Positions 1 to 9,000 of a stretch of 64,000 nucleotides of DNA are shown one piece after another; position 1 is the first letter of the stretch, and each line of letters begins with the position of its first letter. This DNA comes from Flavobacterium sp. M31R6 (GTDB lineage: Bacteria; Bacteroidota; Bacteroidia; Flavobacteriales; Flavobacteriaceae), in NCBI RefSeq assembly GCF_013284035.1, contig NZ_CP054141.1, forward strand, positions 1,860,001 to 1,924,000, read 5' to 3'. The notes beneath the pieces were generated by a model that saw nothing but the letters and a program-made list of their open reading frames with translations, was not told where the DNA came from and searched no databases. The translations under genes were made by a program, and so were the position numbers.

Positions 1-1092
1 TCCAACTAATTCTCCTTTTTCGTTAGCAAGGAATTCTTTAGTATTAATCAACCAGTTTCTGTTGCAACCCTCTTCATGGGAAGAAGATGTTTTTAATTGC
101 AACGGCCAAAATGGCCATGGTGTAGTTTCGCTTCTTCCTACTGGAGGTTTCGGCATGATTTCAAAATTAGTGACCGATTTTGCACCATGTCTGTTTGATG
201 TTCCAACACAATCTGATCCTGTGTCTCCACCACCAATTACGATTACATCTTTTCCAGTTGCCAATACTTGATCTTCAATTTTTTCGCCGTACAATACTTT
301 GGTTTGTTGAGTCAAGAAATCCATAGCTTGAACAACACCTTTGCTATCGGCACCTTTAGTAGGTAATCCTCTTCTTTCGGTTGCTCCACCGCATAATACG
401 ATAGAATCAAAAGCTTCTAATTCTGCTACGCTAAAGTTTACTCCTACGTTTACATTGGTTTTAAAAGTAATTCCTTCAGCTTCCAATACTTTTACACGTC
501 TATCTATAATTCCTTTTTCCAATTTGAAATTTGGAATTCCGTAACGTAATAAACCACCTATTGCATTGTCTCTTTCAAAAACGGTAACCGTATGACCTGC
601 ACGGTTCAATTGTTGTGCTGCTGCCAATCCAGCTGGGCCAGATCCAACGACTGCAACAGTTTTTCCTGTTCTTTTTTCTGGTGTTTGTGGTTTGATCCAA
701 CCTTCGGCAAAACCTCTTTCAATTATATTTTTTTCAATATTTTCGATTGCAACCGGTTCTTGGATAATTCCTAGTACACATGATTTTTCACATGGAGCAG
801 GGCATAAACGACCTGTGAATTCAGGGAAGTTATTTGTAGATTGTAGAATCTGCAATGCACTTTCCCATTCTTCTTGGTGCACCATGTCATTAAAATCAGG
901 AATTAAATTTCCTAATGGACAGGAGCTGTGACAAAAAGGGATTCCGCAATCCATACATCTGGAACCTTGCTCTTTGATTTTTTCTTTTGATAATGGAATT
1001 GTAAATTCATTATAATTTGTAACTCTTTCTAGAACAGCAACGTTACTTTCGTCGGTTCTATTATATTCTTTAAATCCACCTATTTTCCCCAT
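1..1092 (-). CDS. gltD: glutamate synthase small subunit (3' part outside window)
   Basis: NADPH-dependent glutamate synthase beta subunit. It passes electrons from NAD(P)H through FAD and Fe-S clusters to GltB, for glutamate synthesis from glutamine and 2-oxoglutarate in the cytoplasm. My translation of the minus strand gives 364 codons from ATG at 1092, open to the window edge; the family is usually about 480-490 residues, so roughly the last quarter is missing. Visible are the N-terminal Fe-S cysteines C46, C49, C54 and C58, a second set C97, C101 and C105, an FAD-binding GxGxxG (VGSGPAGLAAA) and a second dinucleotide motif (VIGGGDTGSDC). The start lies 2 bases after the gltB stop, so the two genes form an operon. 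The identification is firm. Confidence 0.95.
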   Translation of the reverse strand, partial: MGKIGGFKEYNRTDESNVAVLERVTNYNEFTIPLSKEKIKEQGSRCMDCGIPFCHSSCPLGNLIPDFNDMVHQEEWESALQILQSTNNFPEFTGRLCPAPCEKSCVLGIIQEPVAIENIEKNIIERGFAEGWIKPQTPEKRTGKTVAVVGSGPAGLAAAQQLNRAGHTVTVFERDNAIGGLLRYGIPNFKLEKGIIDRRVKVLEAEGITFKTNVNVGVNFSVAELEAFDSIVLCGGATERRGLPTKGADSKGVVQAMDFLTQQTKVLYGEKIEDQVLATGKDVIVIGGGDTGSDCVGTSNRHGAKSVTNFEIMPKPPVGRSETTPWPFWPLQLKTSSSHEEGCNRNWLINTKEFLANEKGELVG

Positions 1093-1094
1093 GA

Positions 1095-4000
1095 CTATTG
1101 TGCTATTAATTCTTCAATTTGCTTTTCTTCTGCCAGTCTTTGTAATGCTTTTTTGTAATCTGTTGGCATCACTTTAATGAAATGTTTGCTTTCGTTTTCC
1201 CAATCCGCTAAAAGGCGTTTTGCTAAAGGGCTATTGGTATACATCGAATGATTTTTGATTAGGCGTCTTAATTTAGCTAAATCTTCTTCTTCTAATGTTT
1301 CTAAGGCAACCATTTCCATATTGCACAATCCATCTTCAAATTTCTTTTTGGCATCATATACATAAGCAACACCACCGCTCATACCAGCTGCGAAGTTTCT
1401 ACCTGTTTTACCAAGAACAACTACTGTTCCTCCAGTCATGTATTCACAACCGTGGTCTCCAATTCCTTCTACAACAGCTGTTGCTCCAGAATTTCTAACA
1501 GCAAAACGTTCTCCGGCCATACCATTAATGTAGGCTTCTCCAGTAATCGCACCATAAAGAGCTACATTACCAATGATAATGTTGTCTTCTGGACTAAAAG
1601 TGGCAGTAGGAGGGACTTTAATAATTAATTTTCCTCCAGAAAGTCCTTTTCCTAAATAGTCATTACAGTTTCCGTGAATTTTGAATGACAATCCATTAGT
1701 TGCAAATGCTCCAAAACTTTGTCCGGCAGAACCTGTAAAGTCAACAAGAATTGTATCTTCCGGTAATCCTTGAGCACCATATATTTTTGAAATCTCATTA
1801 CTTAAAATGGCTCCAACAGAACGGTCTGTATTTTTGATGTCAAAAGTAACTCTTGTTCTTTCTTTTCTGTAAATAGAAGGAATAGCAGCTTTAATGATAT
1901 CAAAATCAAGTACGTTTTCTAATGCGTGGTCTTGAGTAGTAGTATTATGGTTTGGAACTGTTTTTGCTTTCTCTGGTTTATAAAGAATGGTAGATAAATC
2001 CAATCCATTAGCTTTATAATGTTTAATTGCTTTATTAACATTCAACTTTTGAGATTGTCCAACCATTTCTTTCAATGTTCTAAAACCAAGTTGAGCCATG
2101 ATTTCTCTTAACTCTTCGGCAATAAAATACATAAAGTTAATAACGTGTTCTGGTGTTCCTTTGAAATTTTTTCTCAATTCTGGATCTTGTGTTGCAATAC
2201 CTACAGGGCAAGTATTCAAGTGACAAGCTCTCATCATGATACAACCAGAAGCTACAAGAGGCGCAGTCGCAAATCCAAATTCTTCAGCTCCAAGTAAGGC
2301 AGCAATAGCTACGTCACGTCCTGTTTTCAATTGACCATCACATTCTAAAACCACACGACTTCTTAAGTCATTCAAGATTAAAGTTTGTTGTGCTTCGGCT
2401 AGACCAAGTTCCCATGGAATACCTGTGTGTTGTAATGATGTTAATGGTGCAGCACCAGTTCCTCCATCATATCCAGAAATTAAGATAACATCGGCTTTTG
2501 CTTTGGCAACACCCGCAGCAATTGTTCCAACTCCAACTTCAGCAACCAACTTAACGTTTACTCTAGCTTCTCTGTTGGCATTTTTTAAATCAAATATCAA
2601 TTGAGATAAATCTTCAATAGAATAAATGTCGTGATGAGGGGGAGGAGAAATAAGACCTACATAAGGAGTAGAATTTCTTGTTTCGGCAATCCAAGGCACA
2701 ACTTTTTCACCTGGTAATTGTCCACCTTCTCCAGGTTTTGCTCCTTGAGCCATTTTAATTTGAATCTCTTGAGCATTTGTCAAATAATTGATCGAAACTC
2801 CAAATCTTCCAGAAGCAACTTGTTTGATGGCGCTGTTTTTAGAGTCTCCATTCATTTCTTTTTGGAAACGTTTTGCATTTTCTCCACCTTCACCTGAATT
2901 ACTTTTTCCACCAATTCTGTTCATGGCAATCGCTAGATTCTCATGCGCTTCTTGGCTAATGGATCCATAAGACATAGCACCTGTTTTGAATTTTTTTACA
3001 ATTTCAGTCCATGGTTCTACTTCGTCAATAGAAATAGGATCAAGATTGTTGAATTCAAATAAACCTCTGATGGTCATCAAGTTTTCGCTTTGATCGTTGA
3101 CCATTTTGGAGTATTCTTTATAACTTTCTGGGCTATTCAATCGAACGGCTTGTTGTAATTTTGAAATGGTAGTTGGATTGAACATGTGTTTTTCACCGTT
3201 TCTTCTCCATCTGTAAATACCTCCAATTTCTAATGGTAACAGATTTGCAATTTCTGCTTTTGGAAATGCATTTTGGTATCTTTTCTTAACTTCTCTTTCA
3301 ATTTCCATTAGTCCAATACCTTCAATTCTAGAAGGAGTGTAAGGGAAATACTTTGAAGTGAATGTTTTGTTTAAACCTAAAATTTCAAAAATCTGAGCAG
3401 CTCTATAAGAATGTAAAGTAGAGATACCAATTTTATTCATAATTTTTAAAATCCCCTTTGCAATTGCTTTATTATAGTTTGTAATTGCATAATCTGCTTT
3501 TACCCCAGTAATAAATCCTTGGTTTACTTGGTCATGAAGAATTTCATTTACCATATAAGGATTGATGGCACTGGCACCGTATCCGAATAATAAAGCAAAA
3601 TGATGTGGTTCACGTGGTTCAGCAGATTCGATTATAATACCAAATTTAGAACGAACTTTTAGTATGTTCAAAGAGTGGTGAATATAAGATGTAGCCAATA
3701 ACATTGGGATTGGAGCCAATTCTTTGCTTACGCCTCTATCTGAAAGGATAACAATATTACATCCTTCAGAAACCGCTTTGAAAGTTGCTTGTACACATTT
3801 TTCTAAAGCACGCTCCATACCATTTACCCCTTTTTCTATTTTGTATAAAGTAGAAATGGTAACCGATTTGAAATCGACATGATCAATGCTTCTTATTTTA
3901 TCTAAATCCTCATTAGAGATAACAGGGTTCTGAATTTTAATTTTTTTACAGTGAATGTCGGTAATGTCAAAGATGTTATAATCTCCACCAATTGCCAAAC

Positions 4001-5612
4001 TAGTATCAGTGATTATTTCTTCACGAATACCATCCAAAGGAGGGTTGGTTACTTGTGCGAATAATTGTTTGAAATAGTTATATAATAATTGTGGTTGATC
4101 TGATAATACTGCAAGAGGGGTGTCATTACCCATAGAACTCAATGCTTCATTACCTTGACCACCCATTGGATTAATGATCGTTTTTAAATCTTCAATTGTA
4201 TAGCCAAAAAGACGTTGTCTTGTTTCAAAATCTATTTTTTCAGTTGGAATTGGATTGTTCGTATAAGGGATTTTAGCCAATTGTAATAAATTCTTATCCA
4301 ACCATTCTCTATAAGGACGCTTTGTTACAACTGAATGTTTGATTTCTTCGTCTTCAATAATACGGCCTTCATTCATGTCAACAAGGAACATTTTTCCTGG
4401 CTCCAATCTTCCGTGTTGTACTACGTCTTCTGGTTTGATGTCAAGTACACCAATTTCTGATGACATGATCACAAATCCGCTTTTGGTTAATGTATAACGA
4501 GAAGGGCGCAATCCATTTCTGTCTAATAATGCTCCAATAACATTTCCATCTGTAAATGGTATAGACGCAGGACCATCCCATGGCTCCATGATACAAGCAT
4601 TATATTCGTAGAATGCTTTCTTTTCATCAGACATGGTTTTGTGTTTTTCCCAAGCTTCAGGAACAACCATCATCATAACTTCCGGTAAAGAACGTCCAGT
4701 CATTAATAATAACTCAACAACCATATCCATAGAAGCTGAATCTGATTTTCCTTCTAAAATGATTGGGAATAATTTTTTTAGATCTTCTCCAAAAACATCA
4801 CTTTTCATCAATTCTTCACGAGCACGCATTCTGCTTACGTTTCCTCTCAAAGTATTGATTTCACCATTGTGACACATGTATCTAAATGGTTGTGCCAAAT
4901 CCCAAGAAGGGAAAGTGTTTGTAGAAAAACGTTGGTGAACCAAAGCCAATCGGGTCACTAAATCGTCATCTAATAAATCAGTATAGTATCTGCTAATGTC
5001 TTCGGGCATCAATAGACCTTTATATATAATAGTAGTTGTAGAACAGCTTGAAAAGTAAAACATATGACTTTCCGAAGTTCTTGAATTACGAATTGTATGT
5101 TCAGCAATTTTTCTGGCCAAGAATAATTTGGCGTTGAATTGTTGTTCTGTGATATCTAGACCGTTTTTACCAACAAATACTTGTTTAACGGTTGGTTCTT
5201 TTTCTGCGGCAATTTGCCCTAAATTAGAAACATCAACAGGAACATCTCTCCATCCTAAAATAGATAGATTTTGATCTTTTATAGCGTCTTCAAAAGTGGT
5301 TTTACAAAATGCCACTTGGTTTGTACTTTTAGGCATAAAAACCATTCCTACAGCATACTCTCTAACTTCTGGGATTTCAAAATCACAAACTTTCTTAAAG
5401 AATGCGTGTGGGATATCAAATAAGATTCCAGCACCATCTCCAGTTCTTCCATCAGAGCTTACAGCTCCACGATGTTCTAACTTTATAAGGATATCTAGCG
5501 CTTTATGAATAATATCATTAGACTTAATTCCGTTCAAATTACATATAAATCCTGCGCCACAGTTGTCGTGTTCAAATTCGGGTAAATAAAGGCCTTGTTC
5601 TTTAACTCTCAT
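1095..5612 (-). CDS. gltB: glutamate synthase large subunit
   Basis: Large (alpha) subunit of NADPH glutamate synthase: an N-terminal glutaminase releases ammonia that is tunnelled to an FMN site, where 2-oxoglutarate is converted to glutamate. At 1505 residues it is full length. Cys18 in the CGAGF motif is the expected N-terminal nucleophile after removal of a 17-residue propeptide. The class II amidotransferase domain covers about 18-430, the central and FMN-binding synthase domains about 480-1210, and the GxG beta-helix domain about 1260-1505. The 3Fe-4S cysteines have the spacing C-x5-C-x4-C at 1124, 1130 and 1135. It is followed immediately by gltD. A TAATTTTG element lies about 19 bases upstream of the ATG. 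Confidence 0.97.
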   Translation of the reverse strand: MRVKEQGLYLPEFEHDNCGAGFICNLNGIKSNDIIHKALDILIKLEHRGAVSSDGRTGDGAGILFDIPHAFFKKVCDFEIPEVREYAVGMVFMPKSTNQVAFCKTTFEDAIKDQNLSILGWRDVPVDVSNLGQIAAEKEPTVKQVFVGKNGLDITEQQFNAKLFLARKIAEHTIRNSRTSESHMFYFSSCSTTTIIYKGLLMPEDISRYYTDLLDDDLVTRLALVHQRFSTNTFPSWDLAQPFRYMCHNGEINTLRGNVSRMRAREELMKSDVFGEDLKKLFPIILEGKSDSASMDMVVELLLMTGRSLPEVMMMVVPEAWEKHKTMSDEKKAFYEYNACIMEPWDGPASIPFTDGNVIGALLDRNGLRPSRYTLTKSGFVIMSSEIGVLDIKPEDVVQHGRLEPGKMFLVDMNEGRIIEDEEIKHSVVTKRPYREWLDKNLLQLAKIPYTNNPIPTEKIDFETRQRLFGYTIEDLKTIINPMGGQGNEALSSMGNDTPLAVLSDQPQLLYNYFKQLFAQVTNPPLDGIREEIITDTSLAIGGDYNIFDITDIHCKKIKIQNPVISNEDLDKIRSIDHVDFKSVTISTLYKIEKGVNGMERALEKCVQATFKAVSEGCNIVILSDRGVSKELAPIPMLLATSYIHHSLNILKVRSKFGIIIESAEPREPHHFALLFGYGASAINPYMVNEILHDQVNQGFITGVKADYAITNYNKAIAKGILKIMNKIGISTLHSYRAAQIFEILGLNKTFTSKYFPYTPSRIEGIGLMEIEREVKKRYQNAFPKAEIANLLPLEIGGIYRWRRNGEKHMFNPTTISKLQQAVRLNSPESYKEYSKMVNDQSENLMTIRGLFEFNNLDPISIDEVEPWTEIVKKFKTGAMSYGSISQEAHENLAIAMNRIGGKSNSGEGGENAKRFQKEMNGDSKNSAIKQVASGRFGVSINYLTNAQEIQIKMAQGAKPGEGGQLPGEKVVPWIAETRNSTPYVGLISPPPHHDIYSIEDLSQLIFDLKNANREARVNVKLVAEVGVGTIAAGVAKAKADVILISGYDGGTGAAPLTSLQHTGIPWELGLAEAQQTLILNDLRSRVVLECDGQLKTGRDVAIAALLGAEEFGFATAPLVASGCIMMRACHLNTCPVGIATQDPELRKNFKGTPEHVINFMYFIAEELREIMAQLGFRTLKEMVGQSQKLNVNKAIKHYKANGLDLSTILYKPEKAKTVPNHNTTTQDHALENVLDFDIIKAAIPSIYRKERTRVTFDIKNTDRSVGAILSNEISKIYGAQGLPEDTILVDFTGSAGQSFGAFATNGLSFKIHGNCNDYLGKGLSGGKLIIKVPPTATFSPEDNIIIGNVALYGAITGEAYINGMAGERFAVRNSGATAVVEGIGDHGCEYMTGGTVVVLGKTGRNFAAGMSGGVAYVYDAKKKFEDGLCNMEMVALETLEEEDLAKLRRLIKNHSMYTNSPLAKRLLADWENESKHFIKVMPTDYKKALQRLAEEKQIEELIAQ

Positions 5613-5630
5613 GCTTGATATTTTTTTTTA

Positions 5631-5638
5631 CAAAATTA
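5631..5638 (-). promoter_or_regulatory. possible -7 element of gltBD
   Basis: On the minus strand this reads TAATTTTG, matching the Bacteroidota -7 consensus TAnnTTTG. It is 19 bases from the gltB ATG, implying a very short leader. No clear -33 TTG is seen at the usual spacing, so this is tentative. Confidence 0.35.
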
Positions 5639-6018
5639 AAGATTTCATAACATATAACTAATGAATACAGTGTTTAGGTTCTATTTTTGCTATAAAATTA
5701 AAAAAGGTATGAATATTTGATAATAATGCTGATTTTTCCTTTCGGAATTGACATATCTTCAAAAAATATTTTTATAAATTTTAAAAATGCTTGATTTTTG
5801 TAATAAATATAGGATTATACTTTTTGAGGATAATTATTTTAACAAAAATGCTGAGAATATTTAAATTTTTTATACTATAACGATTGAGATAAAAGATTCG
5901 CTATTTTTTACTTTTATATGTTATTATAATTAAAAAAAATTTCAATTAAATTAAATTTTGCTATTTTTGTGCCACTTTTATTCTGAAATAGATTCAGAAT
6001 CCAGACAAATTCTATATT
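5639..6018. other. divergent intergenic region gltB/sucC
   Basis: About 400 bases of very AT-rich DNA between divergent gltB and sucC. No ORF, RNA gene or strong hairpin is seen. It must carry the promoters for both directions. Confidence 0.6.
5962..5969 (+). promoter_or_regulatory. -7 element of sucC
   Basis: TATTTTTG matches the Bacteroidota TAnnTTTG consensus and lies about 50 bases upstream of the sucC ATG. The -33 region is only weakly TTG-like. Confidence 0.5.
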
Positions 6019-7212
6019 ATGAACATACACGAATATCAAGGAAAAGAAATTTTAGCTAGCTATGGAGTTCGCATTCAACGCGGAATTGTAGCCAATAGTC
6101 CTGTAGAAGCTGTAGCTGCTGCAAAACAATTAACTACCGAAACTGGTACAAGTTGGTATGTTGTGAAAGCCCAAATACACGCAGGTGGTCGTGGAAAAGG
6201 TGGTGGAGTAAAGCTTGCCAAAGGAATTGACAAAGTAGAAGGAATTGCAGAAGAAATAATCGGAATGCAATTAATCACACCTCAGACTTCTGCTGAAGGA
6301 AAAAAAGTGCACAAAGTTTTGATTGCTGAGGATGTTTATTATCCAGGTGAAAGTGAAACTTCTGAGTTTTATGTTTCTGTTCTTTTGAATAGAGCTACAG
6401 GACGTAATATGATCATGTATTCTACTGAAGGTGGAATGGATATTGAAGAAGTGGCAGAACATACTCCACACTTAATTTTTACTGAAGAAATTGATCCAGC
6501 TGTTGGATTGCAAGGTTTTCAAGCAAGAAGAATTGCTTTTAACTTAGGTCTTTCTGGAAATGCTTTCAAGGAAATGGTTAAATTCATCGATTCATTATAC
6601 AATGCTTACATTGGTTCTGATGCTTCTATGTTTGAAATCAACCCAGTCTTGAAAACTTCGGATGATAAAATTTTAGCTGTAGATGCTAAAGTAAATATCG
6701 ATGATAATGCTTTATACAGACAAAAGAAATATGCTGATATGCGTGACGTTCGTGAGGAAAATCCAATCGAGGTTGAAGCAAAAGAAGTAGGATTGAACTA
6801 CGTAGATCTTGACGGGACTGTAGGATGTATGGTTAATGGTGCAGGTCTTGCAATGGCAACTATGGATTTAATTAAGTACGCTGGTTTTGAACCTGCAAAC
6901 TTCCTTGATGTAGGTGGAACTGCTGATGCAAAACGTGTTGAAACTGCTTTCCGTATTATCTTAAAAGATGTAAACGTAAAAGCAATTTTGATTAATATTT
7001 TTGGTGGAATCGTTCGTTGTGACCGTGTGGCACAAGGAGTTGTTGATGCTTACAAAAATATGGGTGATGCAATAAAAGTGCCAATCATTGTTCGTTTACA
7101 AGGTACAAATGCTGCTATAGCAAAAGAATTAATTGATAATTCTGGAATGCCAATTTTATCTGCTGTTGAATTCCAAGAAGCAGCTGATCAAGTTAAAGCG
7201 GCGCTTTCTTAA
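6019..7212 (+). CDS. sucC: succinyl-CoA synthetase (ADP-forming) beta subunit
   Basis: Beta subunit of the TCA-cycle enzyme that converts succinyl-CoA to succinate with nucleotide triphosphate formation. At 397 residues it is the normal length. It begins with the typical MNIHEYQGKEIL. The ATP-grasp domain (about 1-235) includes the glycine-rich loop HAGGRGKGGG; the C-terminal CoA-ligase domain (about 240-395) contains GCMVNGAGLAMATMD and the NIFGGIVRCD segment. No sucD follows, as is common in Bacteroidota where sucC and sucD are unlinked. A GNRA-looped terminator follows at once. Confidence 0.97.
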   Translation: MNIHEYQGKEILASYGVRIQRGIVANSPVEAVAAAKQLTTETGTSWYVVKAQIHAGGRGKGGGVKLAKGIDKVEGIAEEIIGMQLITPQTSAEGKKVHKVLIAEDVYYPGESETSEFYVSVLLNRATGRNMIMYSTEGGMDIEEVAEHTPHLIFTEEIDPAVGLQGFQARRIAFNLGLSGNAFKEMVKFIDSLYNAYIGSDASMFEINPVLKTSDDKILAVDAKVNIDDNALYRQKKYADMRDVREENPIEVEAKEVGLNYVDLDGTVGCMVNGAGLAMATMDLIKYAGFEPANFLDVGGTADAKRVETAFRIILKDVNVKAILINIFGGIVRCDRVAQGVVDAYKNMGDAIKVPIIVRLQGTNAAIAKELIDNSGMPILSAVEFQEAADQVKAALS

Positions 7213-7260
7213 TATAAGATTCTGTAGAGATGCACTGTAGTGCATTTCAAAGTATAATGA

Positions 7261-7284
7261 AATCCTGAGCGAAAGCTCGGGATT
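7261..7284 (+). terminator. intrinsic terminator of sucC
   Basis: A 10-base stem AATCCTGAGC / GCTCGGGATT with one wobble pair and a GAAA tetraloop is followed by a T-run. Confidence 0.85.
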
Positions 7285-7421
7285 TTTTGTTTCTTCATTC
7301 TTATAAGCAAAACGATTTTGGTTATAAAATAAAATTATCATTACCGAATAATTAAGTGTAAATTATCGAATATCTTTACAATACTAGTTGTAATTATGCT
7401 AGTTTATATATCTGTTACCAA

Positions 7422-8987
7422 ATGAAACTTCATATACAAAATAATTTTACTTCAGAATTGCCTGCTGATTCGACTGAAATCAATATTCCGAGACAAGTAG
7501 AACAAGCTTGTTTTTCTTATGTAGAACCAAAAAAGCCTTCAAATCCGTCTTTGATTCATGCTTCAGTTGAGGTGGCCAATTCTTTAGGATTGTCTCAGGA
7601 AGATATTCATTCAGATGATTTTCTAAATACTTTTTCGGGGAAAACCGTTTATCCAGAAACCAAACCGTATGCTTTAGCTTATGCTGGACATCAGTTCGGA
7701 AATTGGGCTGGACAGTTGGGAGATGGCCGTGCGATTAATCTAACCGAAATACTGCATAATGATAAATTGTACACCTTGCAATTAAAAGGAGCAGGCCCTA
7801 CGCCATATTCCCGTACAGCCGATGGTTTTGCAGTATTGCGTTCTTCTATTAGAGAGCATTTGTGTGCCGAAGCCATGCATTATCTCGGTGTTTCCACAAC
7901 TCGCTCGCTTTCGCTTATGCTTTCCGGCGATCAGGTTTTAAGAGATGTTTTATATAATGGAAATCCTGCTTATGAGAAAGGAGCCATAGTTTGTAGAGTG
8001 GCGCCTTCGTTTATACGTTTTGGAAATTTTGAATTGTTTGCTTCGAGGAAAGATCATACTACACTTCAATTATTAGCAGATTATACCATTAAACATCATT
8101 TTCCGAATATTAAAAGTCAAGGTGTCGAAAAATACCTAGCCTTTTTTCAAGCGGTGTCCCAAACTACGCTAGAAATGATTGTTCATTGGCAACGAGTAGG
8201 TTTTGTTCACGGCGTTATGAATACCGATAATATGTCGATTCACGGTATTACGATTGACTATGGTCCTTATGGATGGCTGGAAGATTATAATCCCAATTGG
8301 ACTCCCAATACAACCGACAATCAGCACAAAAGATACCGATTTGGCAATCAACCTGATATTGCTTTGTGGAATTTATACCAATTAGCTAATGCTTTGTATC
8401 CCTTAATTAATGATGCCAAACCGCTTGAAGCTATTTTGAATGGCTTTGGTAGTGGTTATCAAAAAGAGTATTTGAATATGATGCGTAATAAGCTTGGTCT
8501 CAAAATAAGCAAGGACGAGGATGCCGTTTTAATTGAAAGTTTGACGGAGCTTCTTCAGTTAATTGAAACCGATATGACTATCTTTTTTAGAAATCTTGGT
8601 AGTGTTCAAAAAGAGGATTCGACCGAAATTGCTTTGGATAAAATCAAAGAAGCTTTTTATAGTGAAAAAGATCTTAATGAATCTATTCTGAATAAATGGC
8701 ATATATGGCTCGAACATTATAGTAATAGAATAAATCAAGAAACACTAACCGATGATGAAAGAAAGCTCTTTATGAATTTGGTAAATCCCAAATATGTATT
8801 GCGAAATTATATGGCGCAGTTGAGTATTGATGAGGCCGATAAAGGAGATTATTCTTTACTGAATGAATTGTTTGAATTGCTTAAAAAACCTTATGATGAA
8901 CAGCCAGAAAATCAAAAATGGTTTGCCAAAAGACCCGATTGGGCCAGAGATAAAGTAGGTTGCTCAATGTTAAGCTGCAGTTCTTAA
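7422..8987 (+). CDS. selO: protein adenylyltransferase SelO (YdiU/UPF0061)
   Basis: Pseudokinase-fold enzyme that transfers AMP from ATP to hydroxyl side chains of proteins; the E. coli homologue acts in redox stress. At 521 residues it is near the usual bacterial length. Visible family motifs are the AGHQFGNWAGQLGDGRA loop (about 89-105), the LKGAGPTPYSR segment, RSSIREHLCAEAMH, GVMNTDNMS and IDYGPYGWLE. The protein ends in Cys-Ser-Ser with Cys519, the place where animal SelO carries selenocysteine and bacterial SelO the cysteine of a regulatory disulfide. It is a single-gene unit between sucC and a convergent channel gene. Confidence 0.95.
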   Translation: MKLHIQNNFTSELPADSTEINIPRQVEQACFSYVEPKKPSNPSLIHASVEVANSLGLSQEDIHSDDFLNTFSGKTVYPETKPYALAYAGHQFGNWAGQLGDGRAINLTEILHNDKLYTLQLKGAGPTPYSRTADGFAVLRSSIREHLCAEAMHYLGVSTTRSLSLMLSGDQVLRDVLYNGNPAYEKGAIVCRVAPSFIRFGNFELFASRKDHTTLQLLADYTIKHHFPNIKSQGVEKYLAFFQAVSQTTLEMIVHWQRVGFVHGVMNTDNMSIHGITIDYGPYGWLEDYNPNWTPNTTDNQHKRYRFGNQPDIALWNLYQLANALYPLINDAKPLEAILNGFGSGYQKEYLNMMRNKLGLKISKDEDAVLIESLTELLQLIETDMTIFFRNLGSVQKEDSTEIALDKIKEAFYSEKDLNESILNKWHIWLEHYSNRINQETLTDDERKLFMNLVNPKYVLRNYMAQLSIDEADKGDYSLLNELFELLKKPYDEQPENQKWFAKRPDWARDKVGCSMLSCSS

Positions 8988-9000
8988 ATGTTTTTTTGTG

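Noticed and set aside
7422..8987. Possible selenocysteine in SelO
   Set aside because: The C-terminal position is encoded by a normal Cys codon and no in-frame TGA or SECIS-like element is involved.
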